Source: Polaromonas sp. (GTDB lineage Bacteria > Pseudomonadota > Gammaproteobacteria > Burkholderiales > Burkholderiaceae_C). Taken from it: DNA of 34,412 nt. Shown here piece after piece: positions 28,389 to 34,412 of this stretch (positions within the stretch are counted from its first letter, which is position 1; each line of letters starts with the position of its first letter). The stretch is taken from contig NZ_JAAFGZ010000038.1 of the NCBI RefSeq assembly GCF_010365105.1, positions 1 through 34,412 of the forward strand, in the 5' to 3' direction. The notes below the pieces were generated by a model. That model had not been told where the DNA came from and ran no database searches. It saw only the letters and a list, made by a program, of their open reading frames with translations. The position numbers and the translations under genes are program-made.

Positions 28389-28742
28389 GTGTCAGCCAGC
28401 CTTCTTGTAGTAGAGGCTAGCAGGATACGATCTTTCAAAATTCTCCGCGCAACCATTGAATGTCTCAGGCTGTAGGACAGTGCCGCCAGGCGCATCGACA
28501 ACTGCGATGGCGGGCAGGTGGACGCCCGGCAGGCCCGAATGGACTCAAGCCTCATCCATTTCTCCAGACCTGCTACGCCTTGCGCCGATGGCGGTTTGAC
28601 TCACCCTCCGATAGACACAGCCACCGCCCGGACTGGCCGGGAATGAGCGCTACCTACGCGATTCCGGGCTTCAGGCAGTGGCTGCCTGAAGCCCGGAATC
28701 TTGTGGATCAGATGCGGCTAATGAGGCAAGAGGCTTCAAGCC
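28389..28742. other. intergenic region between PKS operon and chitinase gene
   Basis: About 350 bp with no supported gene. It must hold the promoter of the PKS operon (minus strand) and the 3' end of the chitinase transcript. The only strong structure is the hairpin at 28660-28700. A TATCC and GCTAGC lie near 28420-28430, but no consensus promoter is convincing. Confidence 0.6.
28660..28700. terminator. perfect 19-bp hairpin downstream of the chitinase gene
   Basis: The arms 28660-28678 (GATTCCGGGCTTCAGGCAG) and 28682-28700 are perfectly complementary around a TGG loop. It lies about 43 bp past the chitinase stop and is probably its transcription end or a message-stabilising structure. No T-run follows on either strand. 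Confidence 0.6.
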
Positions 28743-30176
28743 TTAGCAAGCATGCCGGGACCAGAAATAGGTGCTGATGGTCGGGTTGTAGCCAGGATTG
28801 GCAAATTTGGCCTTGTACTGGTAACCGTTTGAATACGTCACCACGCTTCCGGCAGCATATTGCCTGCCTTGTGTCCAGGTCGAGCTGCTGCATGTCGGTG
28901 CCGGTGCAGGTGCCGGAGTGGGCACCGGGGCGGGTGCGGGTGCAGGTGCGGACGACACCGCGCAGATGTATTGCGACCAGAAGTAAGTGCTGATGGTCGG
29001 GTTGTAGCCTGGGTTGGCGAAGTTGGCTTTGTACTGTTTGCCATTGGAATAGCTCACGATGCTGCCGGCAGCATATTGTTTGCCCATCACCCAGTCCGAG
29101 CTGCTGCATGCAGGGGCTGGTGTTGCCGGGATGATTACCGGCGGTTGAGTTGCTGTCGGTGGCGTGGATGGAATTGGGGTTGGTGTCGGTATTGGAGTCG
29201 GGGTCGGCGCAACAGAGCCACCGGCTGTCTTGAAGATGTTCAAGAACTGGTAGCTGGACTGCGCGACGCCACTGTACGAGCCCAGATCGTTCGAAGCGTT
29301 GGTGGCTTGCGCCTGGTCGCGTTGAAATGACCAATAGGAAAGCAGGCCGATCCCGTTGGCCTTGACAAAGTCGGCAATCGTTTTGGCATCAACCAGCGAG
29401 AAAGTCGAGCCGTCATCGTTTTTTCCGATCATGGGCGTCATTCCCATCATGGCGTGCAACTGCGCCTGGGTCTTGTTCGGATAGAGGGTTGCCATCTGGC
29501 TGGCCGCAGCGCGGAAGGTCACGATGGATGCCTGCGCCACTGTGGAAGGCACGACCATGGTCCTGAGATTTTCAACGCCAAAGCTCATGGTCATCACGTT
29601 GACCATGCTGATCCGCACGCCTGCAGCGATCGCCGTCTTCAACAGATTCATCGAGTTGGCATCAACACCGCGAAGCCAGCCAGGCAAGGTGAAGGACGTA
29701 TAGAGATCGGGGTACTTGGCCTGAAGGCGAACCAGGACACGGGTCCTGCGGGCACTGCCTTCGACATCGAGCAACTGATGCCCCTCGATATCCCAGTCAA
29801 TCCGGCGGGTTCCGGAATCGACTATCAGCTTGTCAAGCAAGTTGAAAAGCTGGTTGTCGTCCTTGCAGGCAATCTCTGCATACACGCCGTTTTGTCCACC
29901 GAACGAAATGATGAGCTGACCACCTGAGCCGATATACGTCCGGGCATCCGGAAGCTTGTTCAGCAATTCCTGGTCAAGAGCGCAGTTTCCCTTGGTAATG
30001 GCGAAGGCCAGTGTTGCGCTGTCCAGGCCTGCCAAACGTTTAGCCTCGGTCAAAGTGCTGCCGCTCCATGCATGAAAGTATGGAGCGATTTCAAGCGCGC
30101 TTGCGGACTGGCCAAGGTTAAGCAAGACCGCAGCAGTTACAGCGCTGGCAATCCTGGAGAAGTTACGGTTTTGCAT
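28743..30176 (-). CDS. secreted GH18 chitinase-like protein with two C-terminal carbohydrate-binding modules
   Basis: The 477-residue protein starts with a Sec signal peptide (residues 1-27, ending GQSASA) and is exported. The glycoside hydrolase family 18 domain covers about residues 28-316. Its active-site strand is RRIDWDIEG with D127, D129 and the acid E131; GQLIISFGGQNG is the SxGG-type strand before it. A Pro/Thr linker (about 324-355) leads to two ~48-residue modules (357-405 and 429-477) separated by an Ala-Pro linker; both are of the CBM5/12 (chitin-binding) type and nearly identical. The likely role is degradation or scavenging of chitin. The ATG at 30176 is chosen by the signal peptide; the ribosome-binding site is weak. 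The gene stands alone, with a long AT-rich upstream region. Confidence 0.88.
   Translation of the reverse strand: MQNRNFSRIASAVTAAVLLNLGQSASALEIAPYFHAWSGSTLTEAKRLAGLDSATLAFAITKGNCALDQELLNKLPDARTYIGSGGQLIISFGGQNGVYAEIACKDDNQLFNLLDKLIVDSGTRRIDWDIEGHQLLDVEGSARRTRVLVRLQAKYPDLYTSFTLPGWLRGVDANSMNLLKTAIAAGVRISMVNVMTMSFGVENLRTMVVPSTVAQASIVTFRAAASQMATLYPNKTQAQLHAMMGMTPMIGKNDDGSTFSLVDAKTIADFVKANGIGLLSYWSFQRDQAQATNASNDLGSYSGVAQSSYQFLNIFKTAGGSVAPTPTPIPTPTPIPSTPPTATQPPVIIPATPAPACSSSDWVMGKQYAAGSIVSYSNGKQYKANFANPGYNPTISTYFWSQYICAVSSAPAPAPAPVPTPAPAPAPTCSSSTWTQGRQYAAGSVVTYSNGYQYKAKFANPGYNPTISTYFWSRHAC
28746..28892 (-). repeat. second chitin-binding module coding repeat
   Basis: This encodes residues 429-477. 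It shares long identical stretches (QYAAGS, TYSNG, FANPGYNPTISTYFWS) with the module encoded at 28962-29108, evidence of a recent internal duplication. Confidence 0.8.
28962..29108 (-). repeat. first chitin-binding module coding repeat
   Basis: This encodes residues 357-405, the upstream member of the tandem pair, also starting CSSS and ending in a Cys that could form an intramodule disulfide (C357-C405). Confidence 0.8.
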
Positions 30177-30980
30177 ATATATCCATTCAAATGTAAAAAT
30201 CTTCGGAATTCCACCGAACAAAAAACCAACTGAGCCGTTTTTTTTCACTTTTTGAAGTGATTTCTAACTAGCAAATACAGCTCTGGCCGCCTGACATCCC
30301 ATCAGGCTGAAGTGCAAAATCTGTGAAAAAACTGATTTATGCTTAACACTTGAATGAATCTTAATAGGTACCCAAAACCGTTTCATTTACATATTTTTAG
30401 TGAATTTCCTAGTTTTTACCTACAAAAAATGTAGGCACTTTCTTACAAAAGAAAGAAATTTTCATGGAAATTTTTTTATCCATTGAATTTCAAATCTCGT
30501 TTTAGCCTCAAAAGTTTGGCTTTGAAAAAGGATGGTTTTATAGACAAATGAACGGTTGCTGATTTGAAAAAAGCAGGCAGATGCCTATGACAGTGGAGCG
30601 CAAGCTTGCACTTTGAAAAAACAGATGTAGGTAGTTAATAGATACGCAAAATAACGTCAATTTGTAATTTAATTACAAAATTATTTTATTTCTACAAAGC
30701 AAAAATTAAATTAAATAAAGCAATTAATTTAATGTATTAATTAGTAATTAAATTTTTAGAGGTTGAAACCATGAAGTTACATAAAAACTTTTAGTTACTA
30801 ACTTGTCATATTTCAATAAAAAAATGTAATTTCTAAAAAAATATCAATAATTCGTAAAAATTTGTAGTCATTTTCCTACCTGCTTGTAAGACAAGAGCAA
30901 TTTTCAAGGCTGTCTTTTGACACAAAAAGTGCAAACAAGACAGGATTTCGGCTTGACACAATCGTTTTGAAAAAGGTTTT
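30177..30980. other. AT-rich gene-free region upstream of the chitinase
   Basis: About 800 bp with no supported gene; the stretch from about 30330 to 30880 is far more AT-rich than the rest of the window. Structures seen: hairpin CCTACA/TGTAGG at 30419-30435, the 19-nt palindrome TTTGTAATTTAATTACAAA at 30661-30679, GTAGG-containing motifs at 30417-30435, 30625-30632 and (inverted) near 30874, and an inverted repeat CTGTCTT/AAGACAG at 30910-30943. It could be a long silenced promoter region (H-NS/MvaT type) or acquired DNA. Confidence 0.6.
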
Positions 30981-31407
30981 CGTATGAACCCTGTGCATGA
31001 GGGTATTCAGGCGATATCGGGAGGATGGGCCAAGGGACTTTGGCAAGCGCATAAGTCGGGCTTGTGTCGCAGGCATGGGCAAGAGATGGAGGTGTGTCGG
31101 TGTGGCTTGTACGGAGCCCTGGGTATTGCCTGAAGAAGGCAACAGACAGAAAAGATGACGCGAATCACCAGGGGACTCAAAGCAAGCGATGCTGAACCAC
31201 GTCAACGCTTGCTGTTGAAGACCTGGGAGCGTTGAACACGCGAGATCAGGCGATGGTCGCCAGGAATGCGGGCAGGCAGGTGCTCAATGGCCAGAAACGC
31301 GGCAAGCGGCATGACATCTGCACATATGGACATGCCAGCTCAGTATTCAAAATGGCTTGCCGCCTTGCCGGAGCCATCAGAGACCAACCAGAAAAACCAC
31401 CACTCTC
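30981..31407. other. gene-free region with normal base composition, no recognised gene
   Basis: GC returns to about half. A 49-codon frame at 30984-31133 (+) and a 109-codon frame at 30876-31205 (-) exist, but neither has family features or a good ribosome-binding site. A frame from 31232 on the plus strand runs antisense through the thioesterase gene. The stretch may hold remnants of a decayed gene. Confidence 0.4.
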
Positions 31408-31472
31408 AAGCTATTTTATTGATAGCTATAAGCGCACACCCAGACTGCGAAAAAAGCACTTTTTTACGTATA
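31408..31472 (+). repeat. dispersed repeat, copy 7
   Basis: The copy reads CTATTTTATTGATAGC, then GCGCACACCCAGACTGCG, then AAAAAAGCACTTTTTTACG, whose end can form an AAAAAAG/CTTTTTT hairpin. It directly follows the thioesterase stop at 31475 on the minus strand and may end its transcript. It is the clearest copy to use as the reference. Confidence 0.55.
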
Positions 31473-31474
31473 TA

Positions 31475-31897
31475 TCAGCCTTCGATCCTTTGACGCATCC
31501 AGTCCGGCAGGGTCTTTGCCTTTTGCGCAGGGAAGTCCACCCAGATGGTGGTCGCGCCGCCAGCAGCACAGATGACTCCAGGTTGTTCGGCCCGTTCCAT
31601 GGTGGCCCAGGTTTCAAAGGTCGTTCGGCCGGGGTCGCTGACATACATCTTGATCAGCACCTCGCCAGGGTATTCGAGCTGCTTGTAGAAGTTGCAAAAC
31701 GCATTGACGATCACCGGGCCTTCACCCTGCGGATCAGGCTGGCAGCCAATGGCATACATCCAGTCGATGCGGATGGTTTCCATGTAGCGAAAGTAGGTCC
31801 CATTGTTCAGGTGGCCCATGGCATCCATGTCGCCCCAGCGAATGGCAATGCGCATTTCATGAACCAGTTTTTTCTTCTCGGGAATTTCAATTTTCAT
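31475..31897 (-). CDS. acyl-CoA thioesterase, 4HBT/hot-dog fold
   Basis: The 140-residue protein has the hot-dog-fold active-site segment RWGDMDAMGHLNNGTYFRYME (split: RWGDMDAMGH, LNNGTYFRYME; residues 20-40), the DxDxxGHxNN signature of YbgC/FadM-type thioesterases, with D25 the likely catalytic Asp. It would hydrolyse acyl-CoA thioesters in the cytosol. It starts 23 nt after the DMT transporter stop and is probably co-transcribed with it. The ribosome-binding site before the ATG at 31897 is weak. It is about 3 kb from the PKS operon, across the chitinase, so a link to it is not supported. Confidence 0.9.
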   Translation of the reverse strand: MKIEIPEKKKLVHEMRIAIRWGDMDAMGHLNNGTYFRYMETIRIDWMYAIGCQPDPQGEGPVIVNAFCNFYKQLEYPGEVLIKMYVSDPGRTTFETWATMERAEQPGVICAAGGATTIWVDFPAQKAKTLPDWMRQRIEG

Positions 31898-31920
31898 GAT
31901 TCAGCTTGTAATGAAGAGGC

Positions 31921-32823
31921 TCAGCGATGAGCCCTGATGGAAGCCAGGATGCCGAAGGTAAACAGTGCGCAGGCACCGATCTGGCCAGACGTCGGCCAGT
32001 GACCGTCCCAGACAAAAGAATACAGCAAGGCAAACAGCGTCTCGCTCACAATGAGCTGGCCACACAGGCTGGCGCTGAGCCGCTGGCTGGCGAGGTTCCA
32101 CAAAATTGTCGCCAGCCAGGTCGAGCCAAAACCAGCGAACACGCACAGCAGCACAAACCGCATCGAGTCGGCACGCGCAGCTATTGCATGCATGGCTGAG
32201 CCGGCCGCAAGCCACATCAACAGCGCACCAACGCCGGTGGCTAAGCCCAGCCAGTTGGCCCAGTCGGTGGCGTTTACCTCCGGATGGCGCTTGAGCCAGG
32301 CTGAATTCAACAGCGCAAAGGCGGTCCAGCTCAGCATCGACACCAGTGCGTAGCCCATGCCGCGCCAAAAATGAAGGCCCGCGCCATTGGACGTGCCCGT
32401 AGTGGATGCCATCATGAGCAGCAACCCGGCCAGCGTCAGCGCAAGGCCTGGCAACAAGGCTGACCAGCGCAAACCATGCGGCTTGCCCAAGAGCATGATC
32501 CACAGCGGAATCGTGCCGATGAGGAGCGAAGGCATTTCGGTGCCGGCATCGCGAATCGCCAGTACCAGGAAAAGGTAATAGCCACTAAAACCCAGCACGC
32601 TCATACCGAGCGCAGCCACCAACTGGCGCAGCGTGGGCCAGCGACGGCGGCCCAAACCACACAGCATGGCAAGCGCTGCCACCAGGCCGTAAACAGCAAA
32701 GCGGCCGGAAGTCAGGTCTACCGAGGAATAGCCCCCATACCCCATCGAAAGCATGCGCGGTGCCACAAAGACCAGGCCCCACAGCGCACCGGCTGCCAGG
32801 CCTGCGAGAATTCCGGTCACCAA
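31921..32823 (-). CDS. DMT-family (EamA) transporter
   Basis: The 300-residue inner-membrane protein has about ten hydrophobic helices in two homologous EamA halves (GILAGLAAGALWGLVFVAP opens the first; WRGMGYALVSMLSWTAFALL the second). Members export amino acids, metabolites or drugs, and the substrate cannot be predicted here. The start is TTG at 32823 or GTG at 32820, both in frame; AGGGG lies about 10 nt before the TTG. It is upstream of the thioesterase gene by 23 bp on the same strand, suggesting a two-gene operon. Confidence 0.9.
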   Translation of the reverse strand: MVTGILAGLAAGALWGLVFVAPRMLSMGYGGYSSVDLTSGRFAVYGLVAALAMLCGLGRRRWPTLRQLVAALGMSVLGFSGYYLFLVLAIRDAGTEMPSLLIGTIPLWIMLLGKPHGLRWSALLPGLALTLAGLLLMMASTTGTSNGAGLHFWRGMGYALVSMLSWTAFALLNSAWLKRHPEVNATDWANWLGLATGVGALLMWLAAGSAMHAIAARADSMRFVLLCVFAGFGSTWLATILWNLASQRLSASLCGQLIVSETLFALLYSFVWDGHWPTSGQIGACALFTFGILASIRAHR

Positions 32824-33212
32824 TTGAACGTAGCCCCTGCCCTTGCTGATTCTGTTTCCAGATCACCTTGGCCAAGGCGCGATGACGTAAAACCATGCCG
32901 CAGCATGGCAAGGCAGAGCAGCAATGCCTGACATATCTGGAAATGGAATGAAATCGCGTGTGCCTCAGACTGAATAATTGCTGTTTGTTGCCATAAAACC
33001 GTGAATGCCCTATCGAATTTTGTCGAACAGCCTCGTCACTGGCGCGACACATGCTGATAAATTCATACGCATACTGAAGACGATCGACTGCTACCTCAAT
33101 ATTCGGGGATTTGAAAAGCGAACGGCCGGTTCCCCTCGCATTTCACGACATAAAATCCCCGGAAACCACACGGTCGACATCTTTACCCAATCATTATCAG
33201 CGAGTGCCACTG
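32824..33212. other. intergenic region between DMT transporter and ETF-QO genes
   Basis: About 390 bp holding the divergent promoters of the two flanking genes. I see no gene, tRNA or strong hairpin. The frame open to 33111 in front of the ETF-QO ATG is not supported by family similarity. Confidence 0.5.
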
Positions 33213-34412
33213 ATGCAAACACAAGAAATCCTGGCCCAGTACGGCCCCCGAGAATCGATGGACTACGACGTGGTCGTGGTCGGCGGCGGCCCGGGCGGGC
33301 TGTCGGCGGCCATTCGCCTCAAGCAACTCGCCGCTGAAAAAGGCACCGAGCTTTCCGTCGTCGTGCTCGAAAAAGGCTCCGAGCCCGGCGCGCACATCCT
33401 GTGCGGTCATGGACCCCCGGGCCTTGAGCGAGCTGATCCCCGACTGGAAGGCCCTGGGCGCCCCGCTCAACCAGCCCGTCACCGCCGACGAGGTGCTGTT
33501 CCTCAGCGAGACCGGCTCGACGAAGACCCCGGCCTGGCTGGTGCCCGACTGCTTTCACAACGAAGGCAACTATGTCATCAGCCTGGGCAACGTCACGCGC
33601 TGGCTGGCAACGCAAGCCGAAGCGCTGGGCGTGGAGATTTTCCCCGGCTTTGCGGCTGCCGAGGTGCTCTACACCGACGCGGGCGCGGTCAGGGGCGTAG
33701 CCACCGGCAACCTGGGCATTGGCAAGGACGGCGAGCCGACGGATAACTTTCAGCTCGGCATGGAGCTGCTGGGCAAATACACGGTGTTTGCCGAAGGCGC
33801 GCGTGGCCACCTGGGCCGCCAGCTCATTTCCAGGTTCAAGCTCGACGAGGGCAAGGACCCGCAGGCTTATGCATTGGGCGTCAAGGAGCTGTGGGAGATC
33901 GACCCGGCCAAGCACCAAAGCGGCCTGGTGGTGCACACCGCCGGCTGGCCGATGGACAGTGACACCTACGGCGGCGGCTTTCTGTACCACTTAGAGGGCA
34001 ACCAGGTCACGCTGGGCTTTGTCACCGGGCTGGACTACACCAACCCTTATTTGAGCCCGTTCGAGGAAATGCAGCGCTGGAAAACGCACCCGGCGATTCG
34101 CAAGTACCTCGAAGGCGGCAAGCGCATCGGCTACGGCGCGCGGGCCATCACCGCCGGCGGCGCACTGAGCCTGCCCAAGACGGTGTTTCCCGGCGGCGCG
34201 CTGATCGGCTGCGAGGCGGGGTATCTGAACGCCAGCCGCATCAAGGGCAGCCATGCGGCGATCAAGACCGGCATGCTGGCGGCCGAGGCGGCCTATGAAG
34301 CGGTGAGCGCCGGGCGCGAACACGACGAACTCGCCGCCTACCCGGCCGCTTATGACGCCAGCTGGCTGGCGCAAGAGCTGAACCAGGCGCGCAACTTCAA
34401 GGCCTGGTTCAA
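33213..34412 (+). pseudogene. electron-transfer flavoprotein-ubiquinone oxidoreductase, frameshifted and incomplete at window edge
   Basis: ETF-QO passes electrons from ETF to ubiquinone at the inner membrane during fatty-acid and amino-acid oxidation. The first part (33213 to about 33402) encodes MQTQEILAQYGPRESMDYD and the FAD loop VVVVGGGPGGLSAAIRL, ending VVLEKGSEPGAHIL. Family members continue with LSGAVMDP-like residues. Here the frame shifts, and the expected MDPRALSELIPDWKALGAPL resumes in another frame at 33409, staying open to the window end (GNYVISLG, YGGGFLYHLEG, FPGGALIGCEAGYLN). The gap fits a loss of 5 nt. Unshifted translation would stop at 33744-33746 after 177 codons. It could be a real pseudogene or a sequencing or assembly error. 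The iron-sulfur C-terminus lies beyond the window. Confidence 0.88.

Noticed and set aside
30521..30975. Four TTTGAAAAA occurrences (30521, 30563, 30612, 30965)
   Set aside because: In a very AT-rich stretch this 9-mer can recur by chance and the spacing is irregular.
30876..31205. A 109-codon minus-strand frame in the gene-poor region
   Set aside because: It has no domain, signal peptide or ribosome-binding site and shows odd composition; probably chance.

Overview
The window looks like chromosomal DNA of a betaproteobacterium of the Burkholderiales, most likely Comamonadaceae (Polaromonas-like). I infer this from high-GC coding sequence, the protein families seen, and a dispersed repeat of about 60 bp at gene ends that resembles repeats I remember from this family. 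The species call is not computed. No phage, transposase, integrase or CRISPR array was found.

Layout. 0-6 kb: housekeeping and small genes (an unknown small protein, a DEDDy 3'-5' exonuclease, an acidic hypothetical protein, a solitary egtD for ergothioneine, and alaS). 6-16 kb: a coherent catabolic locus. A MocR/GabR-type regulator is divergent from gabT, followed by a polyamine-type ABC importer (ATPase, binding protein, two permeases), a ureohydrolase resembling guanidinobutyrase, and gabD. Together they predict import of a guanidino compound or polyamine, release of urea to give GABA, transamination to succinate semialdehyde, and oxidation to succinate. 16-19.3 kb: tRNA-Gly(CCC) with a promoter and terminator, a small membrane protein, and a 3-oxoacid CoA-transferase pair (scoAB) divergent from a PAS-LuxR regulator. 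19.3-23.7 kb: an HPF/RaiA-like protein and an oxidative-stress group in which katG is flanked by two carboxymuconolactone decarboxylase/AhpD-fold proteins.

23.7-28.4 kb is the most interesting part. It is a tight five-gene operon on the minus strand, read in the order type III polyketide synthase, class I methyltransferase, FAD-dependent oxidoreductase, acyl carrier protein, FabF-type ketosynthase. Three of the four junctions are 4-nt ATGA overlaps and all catalytic residues I checked are present. It recalls srsABC-type phenolic-lipid operons but adds a dedicated ACP and ketosynthase, so it may make an O-methylated or oxidised alkylresorcinol, alkylpyrone or quinone lipid.

28.7-31.5 kb: a secreted GH18 chitinase-like protein with two near-identical C-terminal carbohydrate-binding modules, preceded by a 1.3 kb gene-poor stretch that is very AT-rich for about 650 bp. 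31.5-34.4 kb: a 4HBT thioesterase, a DMT-family transporter, and an electron-transfer flavoprotein-ubiquinone oxidoreductase gene whose reading frame is broken near its 5' end by an apparent 5-nt deletion and which runs off the window.

Starts were chosen from ribosome-binding sites and family alignment remembered by eye. No database search was possible.
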